Positions 24,153 to 34,589 of a stretch of 64,000 nucleotides of DNA are shown piece by piece. Origin of the DNA: Hahella chejuensis KCTC 2396. GTDB taxonomy: Bacteria; Pseudomonadota; Gammaproteobacteria; Pseudomonadales; Oleiphilaceae. The notes beneath the pieces were generated by a model that saw only the letters and a list, made by a program, of their open reading frames with translations, searched no databases and was not told where the DNA came from. The stretch lies in the NCBI RefSeq assembly GCF_000012985.1, contig NC_007645.1, positions 3,378,501 to 3,442,500 on the forward strand, given 5' to 3'. The position numbers and the translations under genes were made by a program. Position 1 is the stretch's first letter. Each line of letters opens with the position of its first letter.

Positions 24153-26138
24153 TTACTTGCAAAGCCGCAGGTAAATCAGCAGGTTAAGCAAGGCGGAAGG
24201 GTTGGTTGCGGCGTTGTCGTCGCGCCAGTCAACCGCGGAGGACATGATTCGGCTTAGCCGGTGCAGTCCTATCTCATCGCATTGCTGCGTTAATTCCCGC
24301 CACTGGGATTGAACGCCGGGAGAGGCGCGCCTGAGTCCAGTAATCAGTATGTCGCACAGTAACTGGTCTACCTGCTCCAGTAGCCGGGACAAGGCGGTCC
24401 GCGCCAAGGCGAATCGGTTTTCCGCCGGTAGCGCATGAGCGACGGGCGTTCCAGGCAGGCTGTCGTCGACATAGGGCTGCAGCATCATGGCTTGTTGATT
24501 CACGGAATACACAACACTGACGGGCTCGATCATCAACCCATGCGTGTGCTCCGTGACTGAGCCGGCGACATAACTGATGTGCGAGCCATGCATTCGCAGC
24601 AGCTGCAACAGCGCTTCGGCGCCTCCCGCTCCACGGGTCGAGTAAGGGAACGCAAGCGCCATACGGGCGCCTTTGGCGTCCACAAGGTCTGCTGTGACGC
24701 ACTGGGACGCAGTGTCGAAACGGGGGTTGGCGACCCCGGCCACTTTGAGCGCATAGAAGTTTTCATTGGCCTTGAGAGACCGAAACGGCCCCGCCAGGCG
24801 ACTGGCCAGACGCCTGAGGAGTTCGTCAAAATCCTCCATTAACAGGTTCTGACGCAGCGTCGACCATTGATAGGACTGCGGATTAAGCGCCGTCTGACGA
24901 CCAAACGTCATACGATTATCCAAGGACAGCTTCGCCCCTGAGGTTAGCACCTGCCCCTTGCCGTAGTCCCGGATAGAGTGTTGCAGCACATACAGGCGTT
25001 GGGCGATCTGATAATAGGAGAGGGGGGCGTCTTCGTCCTTCGAGGTTTTTTGACGCTTCTCCAGAATCACCAGCGCGCCAGTGTCAACGCTCTGTAGAAA
25101 CACCTCCGCGAAGACGCCGCCATGATCCACCCGCATGCGACAGCCCAGGCCTATATAACGTGACTTGCCGGTTCGCTCCCTGGCCCTTTTCGGCCCTCCG
25201 CCTCTCACCACCACTTCCGGCGCTGGAAGCGTCGGCGAGGCGAGAGCGCGCTGCCGACAGAGGAATTCGCCCATGTGGCGGATCGCCTGAGAAGGGGAAA
25301 AAGAGCCGTCCCGGCGATTGTAGCGGTCAATCTGCTCCACCAGACGCTCACAGTGGCTGGCCGGCCACAGCCAGTCATGAGCCTGCAAACGTCGGGCGGC
25401 GCGGCGGAGCTTATCCCGCAGACCTGGCTCCAATTGAGACAGTCCGCCCTGCAGCAGGCGAACAAACAGGTCGCCGACGGACTGCAACGCTTCCGGCTCG
25501 ACAGGGGGACGTGGACAGGTGCTGACGTAACCGGCGGTCTGGCCCTGCGGGAGTCGCCGGAACGCCAGGATGGCGATAATCGCCGCCACCGCCGTCAGTT
25601 CCTCATCGCCATCGGACTGCACATAGCGAGGATCGCCCGGCGCCAAAAAGCGGACCGCCACGCCGATCGTCTCGATGATCGCCAGGGGTTTCTCACTGAG
25701 CGCCAATTCCGCCAGTACGCCCTCCTGAAACCACTTGTTCGCTTTGCGGATTTGCGCTGGGGTGTAAGCCTTGGCCATCAATTCGTCGCTGATGTCTCCC
25801 GGATTCCAGGCGACCGGGACAGGACTCTCGGCGGCTTCCGCGCGCATTTCCTGATAGGCCAGCACCAAGGTAATCAAATGGCGGCAGGTGGTCGTGGACG
25901 GGCAGGTGCAGCGCCCTTGTGGAAAGGCCTCATTCGCCCCCAGTTGCGTGATCGCGCCATCCGGCCAATGCGCCGCCAGATTGCCGGCGTCATCCTCGGA
26001 CAAAAGCGTCTGGTCCGCGTCCCGTTCTGCGCTCAGCTTCTCCAGTTCTTTCTGCGCTCGCTTGACGGTTCCCCGGTTGGAATAGCCTTCCAGGTCCTGC
26101 AACGTCATGCTGAGTAAATCATCACGGCGCATGGTCAT
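24153..26138 (-). CDS. yehQ: SWIM zinc-finger protein, YehQ-like
   Basis: 661 residues. The SWIM motif is near the N terminus: CTCPSTTTCRHLITLVLAYQ, about residues 77-96 (C-x-C...C-x-H). The rest is helical with no catalytic motif I recognise. It is the last gene of a five-gene run whose order and domain types match E. coli yehI-yehL-yehM-yehP-yehQ. A 63-base gap separates it from the vWA gene. SWIM fingers bind DNA or proteins; the role of this family is not established. The symbol is given by analogy of domain and gene order. Confidence 0.75.
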   Translation of the reverse strand: MTMRRDDLLSMTLQDLEGYSNRGTVKRAQKELEKLSAERDADQTLLSEDDAGNLAAHWPDGAITQLGANEAFPQGRCTCPSTTTCRHLITLVLAYQEMRAEAAESPVPVAWNPGDISDELMAKAYTPAQIRKANKWFQEGVLAELALSEKPLAIIETIGVAVRFLAPGDPRYVQSDGDEELTAVAAIIAILAFRRLPQGQTAGYVSTCPRPPVEPEALQSVGDLFVRLLQGGLSQLEPGLRDKLRRAARRLQAHDWLWPASHCERLVEQIDRYNRRDGSFSPSQAIRHMGEFLCRQRALASPTLPAPEVVVRGGGPKRARERTGKSRYIGLGCRMRVDHGGVFAEVFLQSVDTGALVILEKRQKTSKDEDAPLSYYQIAQRLYVLQHSIRDYGKGQVLTSGAKLSLDNRMTFGRQTALNPQSYQWSTLRQNLLMEDFDELLRRLASRLAGPFRSLKANENFYALKVAGVANPRFDTASQCVTADLVDAKGARMALAFPYSTRGAGGAEALLQLLRMHGSHISYVAGSVTEHTHGLMIEPVSVVYSVNQQAMMLQPYVDDSLPGTPVAHALPAENRFALARTALSRLLEQVDQLLCDILITGLRRASPGVQSQWRELTQQCDEIGLHRLSRIMSSAVDWRDDNAATNPSALLNLLIYLRLCK

Positions 26139-26201
26139 TCAAAGTCACTCACTGTTGGTGCTCAACATTATCGATTTATCGTTTTACAGCGTCGCCGGTC
26201 G

Positions 26202-27317
26202 TCACTCGATGACCTCGGACACCCAGTTGGCCAGCTCGCCCGGGGTCATGCAGCCCACTTTCGCGCCGATATTCGCCATCTGTTGCGCAATGCGCTGGTC
26301 ATAAACCGGATTGGCGCGCTCATCAAGCGCCGCCAGTCCCAGCACCTGCACCCCGCTTTCCACCAGATCCTGGGTGACGCTCAACAGGCGGCGAGGGTCG
26401 CCGCCTTCACAAAAGTCAGAAATCAGCACAAGAAGGGTCTTGGTCGGCTGAGAAACCAGCGAGGCGCCATATTGCATGGCGTGGCCGATGTCGGTGCCGC
26501 CGCCCATCTGAACTTTCATCAGCGTCTCCACCGGGTCCTGACAATGATCGGTGAGATCCACAATATTGGTGTCGAACACCACCAGATGAGTGTCCAGCGC
26601 CTGTATTCCCCAGAAAATGGACGCGGTCACTGCGGAGTAGATGACGCTGTCCATCATGCTGCCGGATTGATCCACCAGGATGATGAGCCGCCATTTATCA
26701 CTTTGCCGCCGAATGCGGGAATGGAAATAGGGCGTTTCGATGACCAGTCTGCCGCGCTCGCGGTCGTAGTGTTTCAGGTTGCGGCGAATGGTCTCTCTGG
26801 CGTCAAAGTTCTTCGCGATCTTGAGATGGCTGCGCTTTAAGCGATGAATGCGTCCCAGAAACGGATGGCGCATCGGGCGGGCCAGCTTTTCCAGCAGTTC
26901 AGAGATCACCCGTTTCGCCATGGCTCGCGCCAGGGCGAGCACTTCCTGGTTCATCAAATGTTTGGTGTGCAGAATGGCTTTCAGCAGGGTCAGACTCGGC
27001 TGCGCCCGCTTCAGCAGCTCAGGGTTCGTCACCATCTCCTGAATCTGGTAGCGCTCCAGCGCGTCCTTCTCCAGACGCTCTATCGTTTCCTTGGGGAACA
27101 GTTCATGAATGCCGTTGATCCACTCGGGAATGGTGAGTGACGATTCGTCCAGCGTTCCGCCGCGGATATTGCGATTGTCCCGGCGATATTCCTGCCCGTA
27201 AAGGTATTCCAGCAGCTGATCCTGTTGGCGCTGCTGCGGCGTCATGGAGGGATTCAGGTGTTCGCTGTCGGTTTCGCCCAGTATCAGGCGCCATCTTAAT
27301 TGCTGCTCAGCCTTCAT
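26202..27317 (-). CDS. yehP: vWA-domain protein, YehP-like
   Basis: 371 residues from ATG 27317; an upstream ATG would overlap the preceding gene too far. A helical N-terminal part (to about residue 200) is followed by a vWA domain with an intact MIDAS motif, ILVDQSGSMMDS, plus GGGTDIGHAM and LISDFCEGGD as metal-loop partners. vWA proteins of this kind pair with MoxR-type AAA+ ATPases, and one is encoded two genes upstream. Overlaps the DUF5682 gene by 11 bases, so translation is coupled. Confidence 0.8.
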   Translation of the reverse strand: MKAEQQLRWRLILGETDSEHLNPSMTPQQRQQDQLLEYLYGQEYRRDNRNIRGGTLDESSLTIPEWINGIHELFPKETIERLEKDALERYQIQEMVTNPELLKRAQPSLTLLKAILHTKHLMNQEVLALARAMAKRVISELLEKLARPMRHPFLGRIHRLKRSHLKIAKNFDARETIRRNLKHYDRERGRLVIETPYFHSRIRRQSDKWRLIILVDQSGSMMDSVIYSAVTASIFWGIQALDTHLVVFDTNIVDLTDHCQDPVETLMKVQMGGGTDIGHAMQYGASLVSQPTKTLLVLISDFCEGGDPRRLLSVTQDLVESGVQVLGLAALDERANPVYDQRIAQQMANIGAKVGCMTPGELANWVSEVIE

Positions 27318-29643
27318 CGACGCTCTCCAGATCAATGCCATATTCCCGGGCGGTGGCGAGCAGGGCGTTTTCAAACCTCATGGCGTCTTCAATCTCCTTC
27401 AGTTCTGGAGTGAACGCCTCAACCTCTGTCCCTGTGTGTGCTGGCGCTGCGATTCCGGGCAAATGATCCGCCAAATACAGTTTTTCCCGCGGGGTGAAGT
27501 AAGTGAACGCCAGACGCAGGCTGGGCAGCGCCTGCATAAAGGCGTGCGCGTCATAACCCTGAATCACCTGATGAATCACATTGATCAAATCCGGATGCCG
27601 CTGCACGGTCTCTCTGGCGATGCGAAACAGACCCACCAGAAAGTCGCCCAATTCCGATGTGGCGATCTGCCGGACAAAGGGGGTGATGCTCTCACCGGGC
27701 GTGACGCCCAACATAAAGCAGGCGCCTAAAGCCGCTCCCCGAATTTCCGGCGATTGCTCCGGCTCTTTGCACTGGCTTTGCAAGCTGTCCGCAAAAGGCT
27801 CTCTGGACCAGTCCAAATCCTGCGATAACGCGAAATGACAATGCAGCAGAGTGCGAATGGCCTCCACAAACTCAAAGCCCTGGTCGGGACGCCCCAACGA
27901 GTCGAGCAGAAACAGCGCGCGCTCATATAAAGCGTTACTCAGGGGGCGGGTGGCGTCGACATTATCCCACTCAAGAATATCGTCATATCGTTGCAGATAG
28001 CTCAGGTGGTTCAAGGCGGAGACCACTTCCACAAAATCACTGCAAAGACGCGTCTGCTGCGTCAACTCCATCATCAGATTACGGGCGTGGCGGCCCAGCC
28101 CGCACAGTGCGGTGAGAATAAGCAGCTCCGCCGTGTCGCCCAGGCGGCCTTTGCGTTGCATCATTTCCAGCAACCGCTGATTGGCGGCTTCCTCCAGTGA
28201 GGCTCCGTATCTGGAGGCTTCGATTTTTCCCGCGTCGAATTCCGGCGTCCAGCGCAGTTTCCATTGCGCCTGCGCCTCCATAAGATCGTCCCGGGCGACG
28301 AAGTCCGGCGAGGACACTAATTCAAATCCCGCAACGTTCAGAAGTTGCAGCCGTCGCAATATGCGGTTGCGCTGCAGATCGCCGGCTTCGAGCAAGTTCA
28401 GCGAGACGAGGCGAGGCGTCGTTGTCGGCCATAAATCCAGTGATCGCAGGAGAGCGTCAATGTCCCTCGCCAAAGGCGGCAGGCTTGTCTCATCGTGCAA
28501 GCGTCCCTGACGATCTCCCCGGAATACCTCATGAATCACCTCGTGCATGGGGTGATAGCCGCCATGGGCCAATTCATCTTTGATAGTGGCGCTGCTCAGT
28601 CCGTCGAACAGGTCTTCGCGCCAGGGCGCGGGGTGGCCGCGCAGGGCCGCCAGGGTCTGGACGCTGCACTCCGCGGCAATGCGGTCGGCGGTGCTGAACG
28701 TGAGTTTACGCTGGCGTAATCGCTGCGCAATGGCGTCGATAAGGGGCTGCGCCTGAAATTCGCCACCGCCGGAACGCGCCGACCAGACTTGATGGTAAAA
28801 CTCCGGTCCGGGCATGCCGGACTGATACCCGGTCAGCGCATCCAGACGGGCGTAACTGTATGGGGTGAGGGCGGCGCCCTGTTCCCGCCAGGCCGCGGTC
28901 TGCGTAGAGGCGGCAGAAATCGGGGGCGGCGTCTCCGCCGTAATCAACTCAGACAGCGCGGAGGTGTGAAAGCCTCCCGTCACCACCAGAATGTCGCCGG
29001 ATACGCGTTCGCCAACGTCTCGAATCCGGTCAGCCATATAGCGCTCCCGGGCCAGATTGACTGGATCGGGAGGCAGCCCACGCTGCGCCCGGTCTTCGTC
29101 TTCAAAGGTGCGAATCGCCAGGCAAAAGGCGGCGACTTTCTGTTTCAGTTCGTCAGGGGATGCCGGATCGATTTCAAACAGCTCGTCCCAGGCGGCGTCA
29201 AAGTCTTCCACTTTCAGCGTCTGACACAGCGCCTGAATGTATCGGCTGCGCCTTAATTCACCGTCGGCGTAGCGATGCTCCTGATCCAGAACTTCCTGGT
29301 CTGCGCTCTGCAGTCGCAATGCGCAGATCTCCGGCCAGGGCAGGTCAATGAACGCCACCTCGCACTGGAGTGCCTTCGCCGCCTGCAGCGCGCGCCACTC
29401 AGGGCTGTACTCGCAGAAGGGATGGTAGGCGCCGGCCCGGTGGTCGTCATTGGCGACGTAGGTATAGATCGCCAGCGGCAGCTGATGGGAGAGGAACAAC
29501 TCCTCCCGTTGCGGGTTATATTCGCTGGGCCCTTCGATCAGGATGGCCTGCGGCCGCAACGCCAGCGCATAGTCGAATACTGCGCGGGCGCAGGCCGGAC
29601 TGTGATGTCGAACCGGGAAAAAATGAATACGGTCAGACAGCAT
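27307..29643 (-). CDS. yehM: DUF5682 family protein, YehM-like
   Basis: 778 residues. The N terminus has the DUF5682 signature, FFPVRHHSPACARAVFDYAL then ILIEGPSEYNPQ, and a later VTGGFHTSAL; the spaced His/Glu pattern resembles TraB/ChaN-type folds. The long remainder is helical. The start overlaps the MoxR stop by one base and the end overlaps the vWA gene by 11, so it is embedded in the operon. No biochemical function is known for this family. Confidence 0.8.
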   Translation of the reverse strand: MLSDRIHFFPVRHHSPACARAVFDYALALRPQAILIEGPSEYNPQREELFLSHQLPLAIYTYVANDDHRAGAYHPFCEYSPEWRALQAAKALQCEVAFIDLPWPEICALRLQSADQEVLDQEHRYADGELRRSRYIQALCQTLKVEDFDAAWDELFEIDPASPDELKQKVAAFCLAIRTFEDEDRAQRGLPPDPVNLARERYMADRIRDVGERVSGDILVVTGGFHTSALSELITAETPPPISAASTQTAAWREQGAALTPYSYARLDALTGYQSGMPGPEFYHQVWSARSGGGEFQAQPLIDAIAQRLRQRKLTFSTADRIAAECSVQTLAALRGHPAPWREDLFDGLSSATIKDELAHGGYHPMHEVIHEVFRGDRQGRLHDETSLPPLARDIDALLRSLDLWPTTTPRLVSLNLLEAGDLQRNRILRRLQLLNVAGFELVSSPDFVARDDLMEAQAQWKLRWTPEFDAGKIEASRYGASLEEAANQRLLEMMQRKGRLGDTAELLILTALCGLGRHARNLMMELTQQTRLCSDFVEVVSALNHLSYLQRYDDILEWDNVDATRPLSNALYERALFLLDSLGRPDQGFEFVEAIRTLLHCHFALSQDLDWSREPFADSLQSQCKEPEQSPEIRGAALGACFMLGVTPGESITPFVRQIATSELGDFLVGLFRIARETVQRHPDLINVIHQVIQGYDAHAFMQALPSLRLAFTYFTPREKLYLADHLPGIAAPAHTGTEVEAFTPELKEIEDAMRFENALLATAREYGIDLESVDEG

Positions 29644-30737
29644 CAGTAGTCACTTAGCGCCTGTTTCGCATTGGCGAACTCGGTCCAGGCGGCGCCTTTG
29701 CGCTTACCCGCCACATGATGCAGATAGTGTCTGATCTTTTTCAGGTCTTCACTGGAGTCCTTGGCGGCGGTGGAGCCCAGCGCAGAGACGAGATGCTCTG
29801 CGGTCAGGGCGCCCTGATTGTAATAATACCCTTGCACGCAGGCGGCGAAAGCCACAGACACGGATTCCGCCGTACTCATAACGGAGTTAAGCGGCTCCAG
29901 AGCGCCGCCGCCGATGACTTTGGCGTTGCGTAATTCATGAAACACCGTCACCAGCACCTCGGCTTTGTCCACCGGCAGAGTCATCGGTATGCCGGCGTGT
30001 TGCAGCAAGGCGTCGGTTTCTCGCGCCACTAACGCCACTTCTTCCTCAATGCTGGCGATGGGTTGCACCGTTTCAAAATTGAGGCGGCGTTTCAACGCCG
30101 CACTCATTTCATTGACGCCTTTGTCCAGGGTGTTGGCTGTCGCGATCAGATTGAAGCCCTGGCGCGCATAGACGGCGCTCGCCCCCTGTTCCAGCTCGGG
30201 AATATGCAGCACCCGGTCGCTCAGAATGGAGAGCAGGGTATCCTGAATCTCCAGGGGGCAGCGGGTGATTTCTTCAAAGCGCACCAGTTTGCCCTGTTGC
30301 ATACCCTGATACACCGGCGCCGGAACCAGGGACTCAGGCCCCGGCCCTTTTTCCAGCAGCAAGGCGTAGTTCCAGGTGTACTTGATCTGGTCCTCCGTCG
30401 TGCCCGCCGACCCCTGAATCGTTAATCCGGAGTCCCCGGAGATCGCCGCGGCGAGCAATTCGCTCAAATAACTCTTCGCGGAGCCCGGCGGCCCGATCAA
30501 CATCAGGCCGCGATTGGTCGCCAGGGTGGCTACGCAACGCTCCACAAAGCGCCGCCGCCCCACAAACTTGGGACTGATATTCTGGCGTTTGTCGCCCAAA
30601 ATAAAGTCAATGACCGCCAGGGGGGAGAGGTTCCAGCCCGGCGGTTTGACGCTCTTGCGGTCTTTGGCGGCCAGTTGCTCTAACTCTTCAGCGTAGCGTT
30701 GCTCCACCGGCGGGCGCTGCAGGGCTAGATCGCTCAT
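29643..30737 (-). CDS. yehL: MoxR-type AAA+ ATPase, YehL-like
   Basis: 364 residues. Walker A GPPGSAKS (about 83-90), Walker B region [10 protein letters not shown] (about 151-160), sensor 1 FNLIATAN and an arginine-bearing [10 protein letters not shown]. MoxR ATPases act as chaperones that load metal or remodel complexes together with a vWA partner, here the gene at 26202. Its start overlaps the WGR gene stop as ATGA (30734-30737). Confidence 0.85.
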   Translation of the reverse strand: MSDLALQRPPVEQRYAEELEQLAAKDRKSVKPPGWNLSPLAVIDFILGDKRQNISPKFVGRRRFVERCVATLATNRGLMLIGPPGSAKSYLSELLAAAISGDSGLTIQGSAGTTEDQIKYTWNYALLLEKGPGPESLVPAPVYQGMQQGKLVRFEEITRCPLEIQDTLLSILSDRVLHIPELEQGASAVYARQGFNLIATANTLDKGVNEMSAALKRRLNFETVQPIASIEEEVALVARETDALLQHAGIPMTLPVDKAEVLVTVFHELRNAKVIGGGALEPLNSVMSTAESVSVAFAACVQGYYYNQGALTAEHLVSALGSTAAKDSSEDLKKIRHYLHHVAGKRKGAAWTEFANAKQALSDY

Positions 30738-33700
30738 TGTTCGGCCTTCGCTGCAAGTTGATTCAGGTCCTTGATCACTTCACTGATCACCAATGGGTCC
30801 ACTTGCTTCAAAGGCAGTATTTTATCTTTTTGATCCCAGCCATAACCGGAGGGCTGGCGCATGCCTTTCACGAAAACAATCTCGGTGGTTTCCAGTGTTT
30901 CATCCGCTTCGATATACCCCATGCCGACGACGCCTTCATAGTTGACCACGGCGGTCACATTGGCGGCGGCGAACTGCTTGGAGTGCTCGTCGAACCCACC
31001 TGCGTCCATGGCCTCGCCCCGGGCCCAGCCTTGTTTTTCCAGACCGAAGACCAGCGTAGGGGCCGGCAGCTTCATCTTTTCGAAACGGGACATGGATTGT
31101 TGCTCCAGCTCTTCCTCACTCAGGGCGAACACCGGCCGGCTGAGCTGTTGAAAGGGAGGCAGCAGTTCATAATCGCTGAACATCTCGCCCCAGGCGTTTT
31201 TGTCTTCCTCCGTCAGATGCAGGGGATGAACAAGTCCGACTTCGTCAAATCCGTCCAGCGCCAAGGGATCATCGTTGACGTCAGCAAAATCCTGTTCGTC
31301 GGTTAAACGAAACGTCCCCGCCAGCTGACCGTTCTGGTAACCGCCCCAGAGCAACAATCTCGCCAGGTGCGTCATCAAGGGATGACGGGCGATCAGAGCA
31401 TCGAAGTCCTCCGCCTTCCAGCGACGGCCCACCACCATGGCCTGTTCCAGCCGCTCCGCCTGAATCTTGGCCATATCGCGAATCTGCTTCTTCACCAGCT
31501 TCCACTCCTGCAGGGAGTCGTTGGCCAGCTCTGCGTCATCCTTGGCGGATGGCTTGGGCGGGTTGTCGCGAAGCTTGCCGCTGTCGTCCTTGAGTTTCGG
31601 CTTCAAATCGGAGCCCAATACGAAGTGAAACTGACGGGGGCCATAGTCAAACACCCTGCGGCCTTTTTCATCCAGCCCGCAGTCCGGGATCACCATGTCT
31701 TCGAGTTCCGCCTTGGTCAGTCCTTTTTCGGCGGCGATTTGCTCCATGTATTCCTGGGCTTTGGACTTAACGCCTTTAAATTTCACCTTCTGGGAAATGC
31801 CGCTGAGTTGCATCAAGGCGGTTTTAGAGCCGATCAACCGCAACACTTCCAGGCCGGACACTGCTCGCTGGTGTTGGGATTCTCCAGGCCATTTACGGAT
31901 CAGCGGGGTCAGTTTCATGACTGATTCGTCGCCCCCGAGGTAGCCCATCGCCATCATGGCCCATTTCTCTTTTGAGGGCGCGCCCTCCGATAGCCAGGCT
32001 TCAAACAGGGCCCAGGCGAACGCGTCAAGACAGCCGCCGTCTGTTTGTTCTTTAAGTTGCTGGAAAAAAGGCGCCTGTTGGCTGTCCGCCGTTTTCAGGG
32101 TCAGGAGCAGCGCCGCGACGTGCTGTGCGTTGAAAGCCCGTCCTGCCATGATAATCGGCGGAAGGTCGTTGGCGTCGATCCAATCCACCGGCTTCGCCTT
32201 GGATTTCGGGGTGAGTCCCGTCTGCAACCAGTCTGGCGTCTCTGCGTCGGTAAGCGGGTTGTCAGCGGGGTCCTCATAGTTAAGCACCTCGTCTATTGTC
32301 TCCGCGAGGGTCGGTTGATGCGCCGCCGTCTGCTGCATCAGGTCCGCGTACCCTTTGCGCTTCATCAGTCGCAATGCGGCCAAGGCGTCCTGACGCAGCG
32401 CTCCCGAACGATGACTGGCGATGCAGTGCGCCAGCCCGGTCACCGCCGCCTGTGGATGTTCGTCCAGCCAGTTTTTCGCCATCTTCGGCGCTTTTGACGC
32501 CTTGGTCAGGGACAGCATGACGGGAGCGACTTCCGCTGCGTTGACGGCAATCAGCGCGGATAACTGGTTTTCCGCCTGATCCCGGTTGGATTCCTGTTTC
32601 AGCGACTCCTCGATGTAGTCCAGATGCTGAAGCCCGGTGTGAGCCAGCCAGGCGCGAATATAGTCAGGGTTGGACAGGCGTAACTTCAAGCGCCGGAAAT
32701 GGCGGCTGACCTGTTCCGGGTCCTGTAGACCGAAAATGACTTCCTGGGGTTTGTGGTAATGGTCGTGCCAGGCGTCGCCGCTATATAGCTTGTCGTCCCA
32801 GGACTCCACCACGTCCGTCAACAGATCGGACAGGCCCAGTACGGCGGCCAGGACGAAGTAGTTGGTGGTCTGATAGAAATTGGATACGGGCCAGTTCGCC
32901 ACGCTGACGTGGGCCCGCGCGGCGTCTTTCAGGCGCTCGATTCCCGGCGCCGACAGTAGAGGAAGCACATATTGCAGACCGCGCACCCGCTCCCATTGAA
33001 GATCGGCGCCGTGATAGCGGGCTTCTTTTTCCGTAAGCGCCAGATCCAGAAATTCCTGTTCGGACAGCAGATTGAACGCCGGGATCATTAACCAGGGCGT
33101 GCTGGGCGCTTCATTGTAAAGCATCTGCTTATAGTCCACCGGCTTGGAGAAATCCCATTCCTTCAGGTGTTTTTTACGCTCAGCAATGGTCCTGCGGTTG
33201 TTTGACATGGCGACGAGCCAAAACGCGGCTTCCTCTTTGCTCATACGCAATGGCGTCTCGGCCGTTCGCCAATCAAAGTCGCCCAAGTAACTGGACTTAT
33301 CGATTCGTATGCCGGAGAAGGTTTTCTGCAACTGCTCAAGATTAAAAGGACGCGGCGGGGGAATCTCCGTCTCTTCCCGGGGCCGCCAGGGCGCCCAGCG
33401 CCAGTCAACCGGAAGCAGCCCCAGAGAGACCGGCTCTTCAGCGTAAGCGGCGATGGGTTTGGTTTCCGTGGCGGTCGGCGTCGTTGCGGACGCTTCTGAA
33501 GTCGTTTTCTTTTGCGAAGACGTTTTGGCTTTGGGGGGCTCGGTTACGGCCTGAGCGGGAAGGGAGCCTGTCGCGGCGCTGTCTTCGACATACCCTTTTT
33601 TCAGTTTGGCGGCGATCTGCTTATCGTGCTCAGACTTCGCTTTTGCCTCTGAGTCAAACTCTTTGGTTTTTAACTGCCCATCCGTACCGGCTCTACCGTA

Positions 33701-33781
33701 ACGGACGGTGTACTGATTTCCCTGTAAGTCTATTTCCCAGAACTTATCCGAAGCGCCGTCTTTTAATGTCAACCTACGCAT
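30734..33781 (-). CDS. yehI: WGR-DUF4132 protein, YehI-like
   Basis: 1015 residues; the longest gene in the window and first of its operon. Residues 1-75 are a WGR domain ([19 protein letters not shown]), a module found on PARP-type and DNA-linked proteins. A low-complexity Thr/Ala/Lys linker (about 75-115) leads to a long HEAT-like helical region and a C-terminal DUF4132 domain ([62 protein letters not shown]). It may sense damaged nucleic acid or NAD-linked signals and pass this to the ATPase/vWA pair; that is inference. Confidence 0.8.
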   Translation of the reverse strand: MRRLTLKDGASDKFWEIDLQGNQYTVRYGRAGTDGQLKTKEFDSEAKAKSEHDKQIAAKLKKGYVEDSAATGSLPAQAVTEPPKAKTSSQKKTTSEASATTPTATETKPIAAYAEEPVSLGLLPVDWRWAPWRPREETEIPPPRPFNLEQLQKTFSGIRIDKSSYLGDFDWRTAETPLRMSKEEAAFWLVAMSNNRRTIAERKKHLKEWDFSKPVDYKQMLYNEAPSTPWLMIPAFNLLSEQEFLDLALTEKEARYHGADLQWERVRGLQYVLPLLSAPGIERLKDAARAHVSVANWPVSNFYQTTNYFVLAAVLGLSDLLTDVVESWDDKLYSGDAWHDHYHKPQEVIFGLQDPEQVSRHFRRLKLRLSNPDYIRAWLAHTGLQHLDYIEESLKQESNRDQAENQLSALIAVNAAEVAPVMLSLTKASKAPKMAKNWLDEHPQAAVTGLAHCIASHRSGALRQDALAALRLMKRKGYADLMQQTAAHQPTLAETIDEVLNYEDPADNPLTDAETPDWLQTGLTPKSKAKPVDWIDANDLPPIIMAGRAFNAQHVAALLLTLKTADSQQAPFFQQLKEQTDGGCLDAFAWALFEAWLSEGAPSKEKWAMMAMGYLGGDESVMKLTPLIRKWPGESQHQRAVSGLEVLRLIGSKTALMQLSGISQKVKFKGVKSKAQEYMEQIAAEKGLTKAELEDMVIPDCGLDEKGRRVFDYGPRQFHFVLGSDLKPKLKDDSGKLRDNPPKPSAKDDAELANDSLQEWKLVKKQIRDMAKIQAERLEQAMVVGRRWKAEDFDALIARHPLMTHLARLLLWGGYQNGQLAGTFRLTDEQDFADVNDDPLALDGFDEVGLVHPLHLTEEDKNAWGEMFSDYELLPPFQQLSRPVFALSEEELEQQSMSRFEKMKLPAPTLVFGLEKQGWARGEAMDAGGFDEHSKQFAAANVTAVVNYEGVVGMGYIEADETLETTEIVFVKGMRQPSGYGWDQKDKILPLKQVDPLVISEVIKDLNQLAAKAEQ

Positions 33782-34076
33782 CCGCGTCCCCCTGAATCTT
33801 ATAAGTGAACAATGAAATCAATAAAGTAAAAGCCGCACTCTAGCCGACTGAACGTCGAGATAAAACCAAAAACGCAACATTAATTCCTGAAAGTCAGACA
33901 CTCAATGGGCCAGTGCAAACAGGCGTAAAAGTAACGCTATTGGCGAGGCAGTTATATAGGTCATCCGCAAACAAAAAATAGACCGGTCGATAGATAACCA
34001 AGTCTCTTATCCCTCCCTATTCTGTGGCCTGTAACGACACATTCTGCACTTAAAAATCAGTATATGGAGCACACAC

Positions 34077-34571
34077 ATGAACGGTAGAGAAAAGTTATCT
34101 CTGGTGCTGACGGAGCTCGGCGGCTTCATTGGACTGCCTGACTTTCATCGCAAGGAGGACCGGCCCCCCCAGCTTGTGTTTGACGACAACATTATTGTCA
34201 ATTTCGAGCTTTGTCCCAATGAGGCTTTTTTAATTATCTACAGCAGTCTCGGTGAGGTTATCGGCGCTTCCAGCCACTCACTGGAAGCCCTTAACGCCAG
34301 ATACAGGCTGCTATTAGCGGCCAATCTGTTCTGGCGAAACACAGGCGGCGCCACAGTGGGGGTGAGCGACGACGGCCTCGTCATCATGAGTTATCAGCAT
34401 CCCGTCGAGGAGTTGGATGTGCGCGCGCTGGAATCGCTACTGGTCACTTTTGTGGACTGCGCCGAGTCATTGAAGCGCTCTCTAAAGGACTCAGCTGAAC
34501 AGACTGAGGAACTGCCTGATCCTCGCCAGACATCCCCCATCCACTCCACTGACCACTTAGTTAAAGTTTAA
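34077..34571 (+). CDS. Type III secretion chaperone, CesT-like
   Basis: 164 residues. Pattern of a class I chaperone: helix 1 (REKLSLVLTELGGFIG), strands LVFDDNIIVNFELCPNEAFL and IIYSSLGEVI, helix with LEALNARYRLLLAANLFW, strands GATVGVSDDGLVIMSYQHP and a final helix (ESLLVTFVDCAESLKRSL), then an extra 25-residue polar tail. The ATG has TGGAG 9 bases upstream. It lies 18 bases before a gene with the properties of a type III effector, the classic chaperone-effector order. The 295 bases before it (33782-34076) separate it from the divergent yehI-like operon and show no recognisable regulator site. Confidence 0.75.
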   Translation: MNGREKLSLVLTELGGFIGLPDFHRKEDRPPQLVFDDNIIVNFELCPNEAFLIIYSSLGEVIGASSHSLEALNARYRLLLAANLFWRNTGGATVGVSDDGLVIMSYQHPVEELDVRALESLLVTFVDCAESLKRSLKDSAEQTEELPDPRQTSPIHSTDHLVKV

Positions 34572-34589
34572 AACTCAGGAGCCCATCTC

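Noticed and set aside
30737-31306. 189-residue plus-strand frame inside the WGR-DUF4132 gene
   Set aside because: Antisense shadow; the minus-strand gene is complete and overlaps its neighbour as expected.
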